From positions 1,196,402-1,260,401 of the forward strand of contig SCFE01000044.1 of NCBI GenBank assembly GCA_004352715.1: 64,000 bases of DNA. The letters run 5' to 3'. Origin of the DNA: Hofstenia miamia. Lineage: Eukaryota > Xenacoelomorpha > Acoela. The stretch's first letter is position 1, and every line of letters starts with the position of its first letter. The notes beneath the pieces are model-generated. The model did no database searches. It was given only the letters and a program-made list of their open reading frames with translations, and was not told the DNA's origin. Below are positions 32,812 to 44,340 of this stretch, in pieces. Both the position numbers and the translations under genes were made by a program.

Positions 32812-32939
32812 ATTGTAAAAGTGTCCTTCGGAAGCCCAAATTCCTTGATCTGTGCGACTTAACTGAATTAAGAATGCTCCTTGGAAATTGAATTCGTGAC
32901 CTCTAATTTCTATTATGCATGCTTCTCTTTTTGCTACAC
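32812..32939 (-). CDS. FN3 gene exon c
   Basis: Encodes 42 residues. The acceptor is AATTTAG next to 32939; two bases join the T of exon b to make TGT (Cys181). The donor is TACAAT/GTAATA after 32812, phase 0. IIEIRGHEFNFQGAFLIQLS and SEGHFYN look like beta strands of another FN3- or Ig-like domain, continued in exon d. Similarity is weaker than for exon b, and the assignment rests mainly on phase agreement and conserved strand character. Confidence 0.5.
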
Positions 32940-33227
32940 CTAAATTTCGTGCATTAACAAAAAATAAAGAAGCAATTATAAATTTTATTTTGCCGCAATG
33001 ACAAATACGTACATATACAATGGAAATAAATAAATAAAAACATAAAAGTAATTGATAAGATATTGTCTCTCCGAATGAAATACTTTGATACATATTTTAG
33101 CAAAGATACAGTGCATACGTTAGTGATTTGCTATTGACAATTTGCTCGAAAAATTTGTTGATATCCATATTACGAAATGGGAAGAAGGTGCCTGGGCACC
33201 ATAAGACAATGAAAATCACTTTTTTGA

Positions 33228-33485
33228 ATGGTATTTAACAAATCAAATATTGAGGACCTTAATGTGTTGACGGATTCTAAGTCACTGGTAGATTATATTT
33301 TAAACTCGAATCATTCATTGGAAAAACGTTTGAGAATAGATCTTTTATCATTACGTGATAGCCTTTTACTAGAAAATATTTATTTATTACATTTACCAAG
33401 TTCAGCTCAATTGGACGATGTATGTACTATAGATATATCTGGATTTACTCTTATGAACGTTATATCAAACTCACAATTAACTTAA
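33228..33485 (+). pseudogene. Copia-like RNase H relic
   Basis: The frame reads VLTDSKSLVDYI, then EKRLRIDLLSLRDSLLLENI, then LPSSAQLDDVCT. This is the RNase H C-terminal region of Ty1/copia-type pol proteins (TDxKSLxD, KRLRIDIAALRE, QLADxLTK), with the final motif decayed. No other pol domain is seen around it. It lies in the intron between FN3 exons b and c, opposite to that gene. Confidence 0.6.
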
Positions 33486-33896
33486 AGAAATTAGGATGAG
33501 TGTCAGTATTTTGGCAGTTATTTTATTCTAATGCAAATAATGGACAACCAGAAACTCGTTTGTTACTTGTAACGCCATGGTACCTGCATTTGTAAAGTGT
33601 TAACAATTATTATTCAGTCATTGTAAAAATATATCAGTCAGGAAAAATAATCTCTTAATCCAACTCTTGTCACGGTCCCAGAACAACTCTAGACTCACAC
33701 ATCAATTTTGTTTTGCAATCACGCTAACATCAAAGTCTATCATTGTTATTATTTTTGCAGACTATTTTAGATAAAGTTCTCTAAACAATGTTAATCATTT
33801 AATGATGAACATTTCTCTGATGAGTTCAGAACAATTGAAATATCAATTGAAACTATATAAATGTTTAAATAACGCCATCTCGCGTAATTTACTTAC
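33486..33896. other. FN3 gene intron remainder
   Basis: AT-rich, no motif recognised. Confidence 0.45.
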
Positions 33897-34095
33897 AAAT
33901 ATTTTTTGTTTCCAATTTAGGAAGTGTGATGTTAGAACCAACAACTACTCCGTGTCCTTTTTTATAAATTGCTAGTGTAAATTCATAACTAGTTGTTGAA
34001 AATAAGTTGGAAACAAATATGTATTCTTTGCTTTCTTCGAAATCGATTTTGGATGTAAGAATTCTTTGCATAAATGTGCTATAGCGTATTTCGAC
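33897..34095 (-). CDS. FN3 gene exon b (C to G strands of FN3 domain)
   Basis: Encodes 66 residues plus one base. The acceptor is TTTTTAG next to 34095 (phase 0); the donor is ATATTT/GTAAGT after 33897 (phase 1). VEIRYS followed by SNLFSTTSYEFTLAIYKKGHG matches the FN3 pattern of a C strand (VxYxx), the L-x-x-x-T-x-Y-x-F-x-V E-F turn, and an A-x-x-x-x-G-x-G F-G loop. Joined to exon a it gives one continuous FN3 domain across the 17-kb intron. Confidence 0.66.
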
Positions 34096-34739
34096 CTAAA
34101 AATAAATCTGCATAAGCTATATGTAATTTAAAACTTCTATTAGGAATAAATATAATGAATTCAATCTAAGTTAGATTCTTTTATATGACGATAGATAAAA
34201 ACTGTTGATACATAAAGTTTAAGGCAAAGTCCAATCTTTCAATGTTTTCATATATGGTTTGAGAATACAGAATTGTGTATAACTTTTCAAAACATCAGAT
34301 AATGAAAAATATGTTTGGTTTAATATTCATTAGTATAAGTTTAAATCAAGTAAGTTTTTCTTGTTACTATTGCCACCATCTTTCATTTTTCATAATCGTT
34401 CCTTTAGTTTGATTGGAGTTGTGCCAAAAATATAGACATTCACAAATAAGCGTTTGATTTTACCTTTTTTTAAACCTAAGAATTAAATATTAACCTAATA
34501 ACCCTCGTTGAAGTGGTATACATTTCTTGGAAAGAATAATATCATTGTTTGCATTGTTTGCCAAATATAATATCACAAAATAGTTATCCATATACATGTA
34601 TGTTTGAAAGCATTATATCATAACTTAAAAAGCGTGGCAAGCATTATACAATAAGAAATAATAAATTCTTAAAAATATTGTTCAAAATTTTGTAAACATG
34701 CAATTCTTTCAAAATGCAAATAAGTCTTTCCCAAATAGC
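34096..34739. other. Start of the 17-kb FN3 intron (downstream end)
   Basis: AT-rich, no coding motif; ends at a palindromic repeat block. Confidence 0.45.
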
Positions 34740-36495
34740 AAGCTATTAATGGACTGACAATGGGCCAGTGATGCATTGCCGACAATGAACTATTGATTGG
34801 CCAAAAATGGTCCATTCATGAGTCTTTGGTGAGCCAATAATGGCCCATTGGTGGCAAACAGTAGGTTTTGAAAGCAAAGCATTGTTATTATATATACAAC
34901 AACAACTTTATATATCTAAGAAGTTTAAACATTGCTGTTGGAACATACACAAGCCTAACAAATATCTTTGATATCTTGTCAAGCATTTTCAGTACAAACA
35001 TTTAATAGAAAATTGAAAGAATGTTTATAAATGTCCATAAATGACAACAATAAACACATAAATCTGCCAAATTCAGCAATAATTTTAAATTTTCAAATTA
35101 AGTCTAATTTTGAAATAGTACTTTTTTAAATCGTGAAAAATCTCTTCTACTCAATTGTAACTTTGTTATATTATAGTTAACTTCAAGACGGTCAAGTGTG
35201 CATAAATTATTTATTTTGAAAATTTACTTACAAATTAAAAATTTCAAGAAAGCTTTTTGCAATTCCTATTTTTATATTAAAAGGACCTAGGAATCAAATT
35301 AATGAAATGAGTTCTATTTGCAAGCTTCTTTTCATTGATTATTGACTATTAAGGTCGCCAATGGAACATCAATGTAGGCACCACCAGCGATCCACTGGTG
35401 GGGAAGCAGTGGCAGAGTGGTAATTACAGCCACTCATAGTCACCAGTGGACCACTGGCAGACCACTAGTGACATCTGATTTAATTTTAATCATAAAAAAT
35501 ATATGAGGTAGTGCTTGCAAGTAAATATTATTCATTATTATGCTTCTTAGATCTCATAAATATATATAAATTCATTGTGAAAAGCTTTTTTGCAATTTTC
35601 TTTTTGCAAAAATAAGATATATTTGCAGATGAAATTTCAAAATAATTTATTCATGATTATTCGGGAACCTTGAAGTTAATGTCTATATGAGGACTTAAAA
35701 TTGGACAAAATTTATTTTTAATTATTAGAAAAAAATAATGTTTAAAAATTGCAATTTCTTATGAAATTGAAAATAAAATTTAAATTGGACATTTTTGTAT
35801 GCTTGTTGTTATTGGTTATAATAAAAAATTCTATATATTTACCAATGCCAAAGTAAAATCATTATAAATGGCAAGCTTGCTATATCATTTTATTCAACCC
35901 ATTGTTGGGTTTGTGTTAGGGTGAACTGCAATGTTTAAACTCTTTAATCAATATAAAAATTTGCTATTGTTACATTTGAGACTGCTGTAATGCCAAAATT
36001 TGATTTTTACCACCAGTGGCCCCGCCATTTAGCCACTGGTGCACGGGCGGTCAAATCCGCCTGGTGGCCCACCGTTTCTGCAACTGGTGGTCCACCAGTG
36101 GTTGGCTACATCGGCGGTTTTCACAAGTGCCATATTGTCCCACCAGCAGTCCACTGATGATGTCCAATATTATATTATGAGTAATAATTCGTAACTTGGT
36201 ATAAATTGCTTGAGCTAAGAGCACAGTTGGTAGTGTGCATAGCAAAATATCCTAATGATTGAACACCTTGCTGCAAATGATTGAATTCATAATACAGTCC
36301 TCATAAAAACAAGAGCTGACATACTAGATTGTGTTATCAACTACTGAAGGGTAAGTAATTTCATTTATTATGAAATTACTTTGATCAGGCAAAGTTGTAA
36401 ATTACTATAATTAGTATTTGTTCATTAGATGGCAGATCTATACAGTAATGTCATTATTGGGCCATTTTTGGACCATCAATGGTCTAAAAGAAACT
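34740..36495. mobile_element. Nested palindromic elements with subterminal repeats
   Basis: The outer block has CCAATAATGGCCCATTGGTGG- and CCAAAAATGGTCC-type motifs at about 34745-34860 and inverted counterparts at about 36450-36490. The inner block has CCACTGG / CCAGTGG motif clusters at about 35354-35470 and, inverted, at about 36003-36165. No transposase is visible between them. The arrangement suggests one non-autonomous element inserted into another. Confidence 0.5.
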
Positions 36496-37731
36496 GATAA
36501 ATAAACTTTTTTTAATATTGAAATTAAAATTATGCACATATATTATATACAGTAATATAATCATTTCTTCGTAAAATTGTGCAATTTTTAGATTTTTAAT
36601 ACTTTTTGTTTGTTGCTTGTTTAAATTAAAACGCTATGTTCGGCAGTTCTCGCGCTATTTTGCTACACATTCTAGCAATAGTAGTATTATGGTGGTAGTT
36701 ACATTACACTGCGTACGAACGTACCTGATCAGTCAGTGGTGGAAGTTTTGCAAATTCAAGTATTGGAAAAGTTCTCTATGCAAATGTAAACATTCATGTC
36801 AAAATTGACACTTAAAGAAAGAGATTTGAGATGTAATTTGATAACTCAGAAAAACCTTGAAATAGTTTTTTTGCAATTTTGTAAAAATAAGGGCCTAACC
36901 TCAACAACTATCTAATTGAGGATCTCAAAGATCAACTTAATCTGTAGCAGGTTGGTGATTTCTATAAGTTGAAATATTTGACTTTCATATATTATAAAAT
37001 GATGTTCACATGCGCTAAATAACCAAAAATATTATTCTTATCAAAATTTGCTAAATTTGATGCTTGCAATTAATTGCAATTAAGTCAAAATTTGCTGATT
37101 TTTCAAAACTATGGCAATTACAATAATATTTTTGCATAATGCTATTGATTGCAGTTACTGTTTCTTCACAAAGTTCATTTTGTAAGACTCTTATTCCAAG
37201 TTACTAAGATTGGAACTGTAGGAATTGATATTATATTATTAGCAGTATAATTGAAAATATATAGTTGAACCACAATTCACCATTTTCATCCGGAAAATTA
37301 TGATTGTGTTTGAAATTCAATATTTATTTTTATGTCAATTTGTAGTATATTTTCATTATGTGAATGATTACAAATGTTTACATGTTGAGATGAGGAATAT
37401 CCACTGGAGTACGGACATTGTCCCTTCTCATCCAATGGGATTGAAATTCTAATTTCCTTTGCTCGCCCATGTCCCATAAGAAGCTTAGAATTACTTTCTC
37501 AATTTTTAAGTTTCATTAAATTATAACGGTGTTTGTTCTTGAAACTTTTTAGGAACTTCAGCTTATAAAAACAAGAGTATGATTACATTATAAATTTGAA
37601 TTCACAATATATGCTATACATATTACTTGAAAGCATTCTTTAGTAGCTGTGTGATCAATTTAATGATTTAATATGTCAAGGGTATCGAATTTGAACATAT
37701 TCAAAATGATTTACTATTTGAATGTATAGTA
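36496..37731. other. FN3 intron, no recognised features
   Basis: AT-rich with stops in all frames up to the Tc1-like end at 37732. Confidence 0.45.
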
Positions 37732-37993
37732 CAGCCACAAGTCATATATTGTACACCTATGGCGCGTTTTGGATAGAATGCGTACATTTCTCAAAACAAA
37801 AAAGCAAAATTCCATAGAAAAAAGTAAATATGAGTTAAAAAATATAAAAGGTTAAAAGTTAATATTTTTTCAATGTCCCTTTACTCTTTATGACAGCTTT
37901 ACCCTCCCTGGAATGGTAGAGTACAAATGCTTGATTGCATCCTCAGGAATTGCGTAAAATATACTGTCAAACCGTTGGTATAAATCTGATGTT

Positions 37994-38001
37994 GTGTTGC
38001 A
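37994..38001. repeat. Target site duplication, left
   Basis: GTGTTGCA, identical to 46280-46287. Confidence 0.88.
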
Positions 38002-38524
38002 TAGTGTTTTGCGGGCATGCCCGGGCCGCCCGTGCCCACCAGGCCGAAGGTAGGGCGGGCATCGGGCATTAATGTAACCAGGCGGGTGCTCAAATAACCG
38101 GGCATGTTATGCCCGCTCAAATAAAGACTGTTTTAATCAAAAGATAATATGCTATAATGAACGTGAACTTTTTCTGCTTTGAAAAAGAAATTTAATAAAT
38201 TACCGCGAAATTAATGCTTTTACCGCAAAAATATATAAATTTTGTTGTACATTTGCTGTTATAAAATGAAAGCAATGCAAGACATTAATCCCTATGCATG
38301 ATATTTGTAAGAATGGGATCCGGATATTGAATTGAATATACCGGATACCGGATAATTCCGGATAATTTGATTGCGGATACCAGATAATATATTGTTCAAT
38401 TATTATTAGGGCAGCCAGAAATATGACTTTAAAAAAACAAAATATGGGATAACCTTATTTTTATGATAAAATATGACGGAATTTAGTTAAATATGCCCTA
38501 AAATATGACCATCTATTTTTCAAA

Positions 38525-39293
38525 ATGATCAATTTAAGCAATATAAAACGTTTTTCTATTACCGAGAACAAGATAAAACAAGTAATTAACTTCGGGAAAA
38601 CTGAGTGCGTAGTGATTAGCAGTCGCAGACGACGAATTCAAATACCTTCAGAATTCCTACTTAATGGAAACAAAAACTGTCATATCCGACGACCTAAATC
38701 GCTTGGTGTAATATTTGACTCAAGGCTGTCAATGAAGAATCACGTCGACCAGATCTTGTCAAAATGCTTAAGTTTATGATGCAATCAATCAAACGCAATC
38801 GCCGCTTTCTCAACAATTTCACAGTAAAGTTGCTAATAAACTCCCTCATTCTATCGCGTTTGGATTACTGTAATGCAATTTTTCACAACCTTCCATTTTA
38901 CTAAATTAACAAATATACAGAATTATTCCGCACGTCTGTTATCGGCATTCCGCGTTCATCACATATAACCGGCTATCTTCATGACTTATACTGGTTACTA
39001 GTCACTAAAAGGATATCTTTAAAATATTGCTTTTCATGCACAAAATTATGCATTCTCCCGTAGTCCCAACGTATTTGCGAGATTTAAATATGACTTCCCG
39101 TTTGGGTCATACTCGGTCATCTGCAAAACAACTTTTCTAGATACCTCGCTGCTCGTCTCAGCAATTTTCTCGAAGTTTCACTGTAAGCGGTCCATCATTG
39201 TGGAACAAATTACCAGAGAACCTTAAATCGATTTCTAATCTGAACTAATCTGAACAGAATTTGAAGACTCATCTTTTCAGGGAATAATATTAT
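38525..39293 (+). pseudogene. L2/CR1-type reverse transcriptase C-terminal relic
   Basis: The first part reads INFGKTECVVISS and SLGVIFDSRLSMKNHVDQIL, the post-palm region of CR1/L2 reverse transcriptases (KTE..., LGV-x-x-D-x-x-LSM-x-x-H). After a frameshift, shifted frames give LILSRLDYCNAIFHNL, ARLL...RVHH and later NKLPENLKSIS-like sequence, matching the usual L2 C-terminal series. Many stops. Lies within the hAT-type insertion and ends at (TAA)n next to a 1-kb gap. Confidence 0.7.
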
Positions 39294-39330
39294 AGTGTTT
39301 GATAGATAGTGCTCTATTCGCTTTTTGAGC

Positions 39331-40355
39331 TAATAATAATAATAATAATAATAATNNNNNNNNNNNNNNNNNNNNNNNNNNNNNNNNNNNNNNNNNNNNN
39401 NNNNNNNNNNNNNNNNNNNNNNNNNNNNNNNNNNNNNNNNNNNNNNNNNNNNNNNNNNNNNNNNNNNNNNNNNNNNNNNNNNNNNNNNNNNNNNNNNNNN
39501 NNNNNNNNNNNNNNNNNNNNNNNNNNNNNNNNNNNNNNNNNNNNNNNNNNNNNNNNNNNNNNNNNNNNNNNNNNNNNNNNNNNNNNNNNNNNNNNNNNNN
39601 NNNNNNNNNNNNNNNNNNNNNNNNNNNNNNNNNNNNNNNNNNNNNNNNNNNNNNNNNNNNNNNNNNNNNNNNNNNNNNNNNNNNNNNNNNNNNNNNNNNN
39701 NNNNNNNNNNNNNNNNNNNNNNNNNNNNNNNNNNNNNNNNNNNNNNNNNNNNNNNNNNNNNNNNNNNNNNNNNNNNNNNNNNNNNNNNNNNNNNNNNNNN
39801 NNNNNNNNNNNNNNNNNNNNNNNNNNNNNNNNNNNNNNNNNNNNNNNNNNNNNNNNNNNNNNNNNNNNNNNNNNNNNNNNNNNNNNNNNNNNNNNNNNNN
39901 NNNNNNNNNNNNNNNNNNNNNNNNNNNNNNNNNNNNNNNNNNNNNNNNNNNNNNNNNNNNNNNNNNNNNNNNNNNNNNNNNNNNNNNNNNNNNNNNNNNN
40001 NNNNNNNNNNNNNNNNNNNNNNNNNNNNNNNNNNNNNNNNNNNNNNNNNNNNNNNNNNNNNNNNNNNNNNNNNNNNNNNNNNNNNNNNNNNNNNNNNNNN
40101 NNNNNNNNNNNNNNNNNNNNNNNNNNNNNNNNNNNNNNNNNNNNNNNNNNNNNNNNNNNNNNNNNNNNNNNNNNNNNNNNNNNNNNNNNNNNNNNNNNNN
40201 NNNNNNNNNNNNNNNNNNNNNNNNNNNNNNNNNNNNNNNNNNNNNNNNNNNNNNNNNNNNNNNNNNNNNNNNNNNNNNNNNNNNNNNNNNNNNNNNNNNN
40301 NNNNNNNNNNNNNNNNNNNNNNNNNNNNNNNNNNNNNNNNNNNNNNNNNNNNNNN
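39331..40355. other. (TAA)n and 1000-N assembly gap
   Basis: TAA repeats at about 39331-39355 followed by exactly 1000 Ns (39356-40355), a nominal-size gap whose true length is unknown. Confidence 0.98.
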
Positions 40356-40697
40356 TACAGAAGGACCCAAAGAAAGGCAGTGAGGCAAGCAACTTCAGAC
40401 CAATAACATGTCTGCCAACAATGTGGAAATTGCTTACTTCAGTGATTTCAAATAGGCAGGCATGTTACTTAGAGCAGAATAGATTGATACCAGAAGAGCA
40501 GAAGGGATGTAGGACAAGGAAGAGAGGATGCAACGATCAGTTGTTTATAGACCAGGCAATAGTAGAGAATTGTAGAAGGACGACCTGAAGATGTATGCTA
40601 GTTAAAGGAAGATGTTGCAGAAACAAGTGGAGACATTGGAGAAAGAAAGAGAGATTCTGGGTTAGAATTTGGATAAGGGAAATGTGCGACACTGACA

Positions 40698-42851
40698 ATG
40701 ACTAGAGTGAAGTTTATAAATGGAAATGGTTTGAAAACGAGCAGTGAGGATAAGATTGAGAAAGTGATAGAGGGGTACAAGTACTTAATAGTGATAAAGA
40801 GGGACAGAACAGATCATGAGGAAATGAAGATGAGACTAAGAAAAGAATACAAGAGGAGTGTAAGGAAGGTACTACAGAAGTCAGCATTGAATGGACAGAA
40901 CAGAATAAAGGCAATTAATACGTGGGCAATACCAGTGTTGAGATATTCGGCAGGAATAGTTAGGTGGAATAAGAATGAACTGAGGGAATTAGACAGGGAG
41001 ACAAGGAAGATACTAGCAGCAGAGAGAGCATTCAACCTAAATGGAGACATAGATAGGCTGTACATGGCAAGGCTTAAGGGAGGGAAAGGGCTGCTATGTG
41101 TGGAGGAGACTGTAGAAGCAGAAGCACTAGGGCTAAAGGAATATGTAGAAGAGCAACCTGAGGGGTCCCTACTAGAGGTCACTAAGGAGTTGAAGAAGAT
41201 AAGAACTGAGAGTGAAGGAAAGAAGATATACCAGAGTAGGATGGAATCAGAGAGGCAAACAAGGTATAGGCAGAAGGCAATGCATGGAGAATACTGGAGG
41301 AACACAGAAAAGTGTGATAGAGAAGAGAGCAACAAGTGGTTAAAGAAGGCAGGACTGAAGAGAGAAACAGAAGCACTAATAATGGCAGCACAGGAGCAAG
41401 CAATAAGAACAAACTGGGTGAAGAAGCATATAGACAGAAGAGTAGAAGTAAGTGATAAGTGTAGGCTGTGTAAGAAAGAGGCGGAGACAGTAGATCATCT
41501 GATAGCAGGGTGTGAGAAGTTGGCACAGAATGAGTATAAGTTCAGGCANNNNNNNNNNNNNNNNNNNNNNNNNNNNNNNNNNNNNNNNNNNNNNNNNNNN
41601 NNNNNNNNNNNNNNNNNNNNNNNNNNNNNNNNNNNNNNNNNNNNNNNNNNNNNNNNNNNNNNNNNNNNNNNNNNNNNNNNNNNNNNNNNNNNNNNNNNNN
41701 NNNNNNNNNNNNNNNNNNNNNNNNNNNNNNNNNNNNNNNNNNNNNNNNNNNNNNNNNNNNNNNNNNNNNNNNNNNNNNNNNNNNNNNNNNNNNNNNNNNN
41801 NNNNNNNNNNNNNNNNNNNNNNNNNNNNNNNNNNNNNNNNNNNNNNNNNNNNNNNNNNNNNNNNNNNNNNNNNNNNNNNNNNNNNNNNNNNNNNNNNNNN
41901 NNNNNNNNNNNNNNNNNNNNNNNNNNNNNNNNNNNNNNNNNNNNNNNNNNNNNNNNNNNNNNNNNNNNNNNNNNNNNNNNNNNNNNNNNNNNNNNNNNNN
42001 NNNNNNNNNNNNNNNNNNNNNNNNNNNNNNNNNNNNNNNNNNNNNNNNNNNNNNNNNNNNNNNNNNNNNNNNNNNNNNNNNNNNNNNNNNNNNNNNNNNN
42101 NNNNNNNNNNNNNNNNNNNNNNNNNNNNNNNNNNNNNNNNNNNNNNNNNNNNNNNNNNNNNNNNNNNNNNNNNNNNNNNNNNNNNNNNNNNNNNNNNNNN
42201 NNNNNNNNNNNNNNNNNNNNNNNNNNNNNNNNNNNNNNNNNNNNNNNNNNNNNNNNNNNNNNNNNNNNNNNNNNNNNNNNNNNNNNNNNNNNNNNNNNNN
42301 NNNNNNNNNNNNNNNNNNNNNNNNNNNNNNNNNNNNNNNNNNNNNNNNNNNNNNNNGACAAGGTGGGAAGAATGGTACACTGGAGTTTGAGCAGGCAGCA
42401 TGGGTTAGAAGCAGGAGACAAGTGGTATGAGCACAAGCCACAGGGCGTCATAGAAAATGAGAAGGTTAAGATACTGTGGGATTTCAACATACAGACGAGC
42501 AAAGTGATAGAAGCACGGAGGCCAGACATAGTAGTGGTAGACAAAGAGAAAAGATTAGGAACAGTAATAGACATAGCAGTACCAAAGGACAGGAATGTAG
42601 AAAGCAAGGAGAAAGAGAAGATAGACAAGTACAGAGAGTTAGCAGAGGAAATAGAAAGGCTGTGGAAGTTAAAGAAAGTTGAAGTAGTCCCAGTAGTTGT
42701 AGGAGCACTAGGAGCAGTGAGTAAGAAGCATAAGAGATACTTGGAGGAGTTGGGAGTACCAAAGTGGGGAGGAGCAGTAGCACAGAAGGCGGCATTGTTA
42801 GGAACAGCTAGAGTCCTGAGGAAAGCTCTCAGTCTCCCTGGTAACTGGTGA
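40698..42851 (+). CDS. R2/R4-like ORF C-terminal part: RT thumb, zinc knuckle, restriction-like endonuclease
   Basis: The open frame starts in the RT connection region (YKYLIVIKRD; INTWAIPVLRYSAGIVRW, a typical R4/Dong-clade block; GGKGLLCVEETVEAEA). It then has a CX2CX8HX4C knuckle at 41460-41513 (DKCRLCKKEAETVDHLIAGC). After the gap comes the restriction-like endonuclease: RPDIVVVD with the first Asp at 42525, VIDIAVPKD, then Lys-rich EKIDKYRELAEEI. It ends in the clade-typical GTARVLRKALSLPGNW and TGA. Such proteins nick target DNA and prime reverse transcription there. The upstream RT core is deleted, so this copy should be inactive; 269 codons are hidden by Ns. Confidence 0.85.
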   Translation: MTRVKFINGNGLKTSSEDKIEKVIEGYKYLIVIKRDRTDHEEMKMRLRKEYKRSVRKVLQKSALNGQNRIKAINTWAIPVLRYSAGIVRWNKNELRELDRETRKILAAERAFNLNGDIDRLYMARLKGGKGLLCVEETVEAEALGLKEYVEEQPEGSLLEVTKELKKIRTESEGKKIYQSRMESERQTRYRQKAMHGEYWRNTEKCDREESNKWLKKAGLKRETEALIMAAQEQAIRTNWVKKHIDRRVEVSDKCRLCKKEAETVDHLIAGCEKLAQNEYKFRXXXXXXXXXXXXXXXXXXXXXXXXXXXXXXXXXXXXXXXXXXXXXXXXXXXXXXXXXXXXXXXXXXXXXXXXXXXXXXXXXXXXXXXXXXXXXXXXXXXXXXXXXXXXXXXXXXXXXXXXXXXXXXXXXXXXXXXXXXXXXXXXXXXXXXXXXXXXXXXXXXXXXXXXXXXXXXXXXXXXXXXXXXXXXXXXXXXXXXXXXXXXXXXXXXXXXXXXXXXXXXXXXXXXXXXXXXXXXXXXXXXXXXXXXXXXXXXXXXXXXXXXXXXXXXDKVGRMVHWSLSRQHGLEAGDKWYEHKPQGVIENEKVKILWDFNIQTSKVIEARRPDIVVVDKEKRLGTVIDIAVPKDRNVESKEKEKIDKYRELAEEIERLWKLKKVEVVPVVVGALGAVSKKHKRYLEELGVPKWGGAVAQKAALLGTARVLRKALSLPGNW
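41549..42356. other. Assembly gap inside the R2/R4-like ORF
   Basis: 808 Ns. The frame before and after is the same, which may be fortuitous. Confidence 0.99.
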
Positions 42852-44340
42852 GTTCCCCGAGCTGAGAGGGATACTAAACTAGAGTAAACAGTGTAATACT
42901 TTGGTGATAGTAATTCAATCTCCATTAACTTTCTACCTGTTTCTATTTTCTGGATGTTATACATTGTTGTCATTGACCAGTTAAACATTCTATTTATTCT
43001 TTCTTGTTCTACTATGCTTATGTTGTTCAGAAGTATGCATGCATATTTATAGTTACTAAAAACTAGTGCATCAATCAAGGCTTTGCTTCTTGTAACTGAT
43101 CTTATTTGTCGCAGATTTTGGATTCCAAGTGCCATTTTAGAAAGCTTATTTTTTTTATAAAAGATCTAAATGTGAAGTTTCTGTCTATCTCTACTCCCAA
43201 GTACTTTATGGATTTGGTTTGAGTTATTGCTGGACCCTCTTTATTTATTTTCAACTTCACTTTATTGGCTATCTCAGAACATTCAAGTGTAGAAAAGATC
43301 ATGAACTGTGTTTTCTCTTCATTGATGGTTAATTTATGTTGTTGTAAAAACTCCTTGATATCATTAAAGCATGCTTCTAGTTGTTCTGTTGCAACTATTG
43401 GACTAATGTTTTGGGTGGCAATGCATATATCATCTGCGTATTAGATTAATTTACATTTATTCACATATATACACAGGTCATTGACAAATATGTCGAATAG
43501 AATGGGTCCAAGTACAGTGCCTTATTGCACACCTTTCTTATTACTAATATAGCTAGAAAAAGTATCATTTACTTTTACTCTTTGCTGTCTGTTTTTTAAG
43601 AAGCTATTTATTAGCTTTCTAGAGGATAGCTTTCTAGAGGATACATTGAAGCAATAATTCATTAATTTAAAATCTAAAATTTTTAAGTCAAGGCTGTTTA
43701 ATGCTTTTTTTAATCTATTAGTGCTAAGCTACTACATACCTTTGTTTAAAAAGAATCTTGTACTTTCAATCAAGGGTAGCAATGCCTCTTTGGTGCTGTG
43801 CCCTTCTCGAAAACCAAATTGATAGGGAACTAATAATTAATTTTCCTCTAAATATGTCTTAATTTGATTGCATAGGATTCTTTAAAAAAGCTTTGCAAAT
43901 GGATTTGTAACAGATATACGTCTGAAGTTCTCGCATTTGGTGGCATCTCCCTTTTTAAATACAGGTGTGATGTCAGCATTTTTCAATACACTAGGGAGAT
44001 TTGAAGTATGAATGGCATAATTAAATGCAAATACTAAATATTCCGCAAAATGATTAATATAATTTTTTATGATAAAAATAGGTAGCCTACAGCTGCGTTC
44101 AATTCCGCTTAAATGTCCATCCCCTTTCCTTCAATTATATTATTTATTTGTTATAAAGAAAACAAAGAAAAATACTAGTGATCATTGGTACTTTAATAGA
44201 ATTTGCTGCAATGGGAATTATTTAATTCGGGAATACAATTTTGATTTCTTTGGAAATCCAAAAATTACTACTTTTTATCTCAATTCAGATACTTTCAAAA
44301 TGTTTGTGTCTTGCCTCAAGTTTCTCATGCCTAATAGGTC

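Larger units (their letters stand above)
40356..42851 (+). mobile_element. R2/R4-like non-LTR retrotransposon with internal deletion and gap
   Basis: Begins after the gap with the RT fingers motif (KGSEASNFRPITCLPTMWKL, then LIPEEQKGC). It jumps after a stop near 40587 to DDLKMYAS and GKCATLTM, the residues just after the catalytic palm, so the RT active-site block is deleted. From 40698 the frame is open to a stop at 42851 except for an 808-N gap. GC content and purine richness of the + strand (A/G-rich) differ strongly from neighbours. It carries a CCHC zinc knuckle and a PD-(D/E)xK endonuclease. Lies inside the hAT-type insertion. Confidence 0.85.

Noticed and set aside
39277-40406. Very long open frames at 39277-40406 on both strands
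   Set aside because: They consist almost wholly of Ns.
40714-43135. Ser/Leu-rich - strand frames opposite the R2/R4-like ORF
   Set aside because: Shadows of an A/G-rich coding strand; only the part from 43135 to about 42885 is real (CR1-like thumb).
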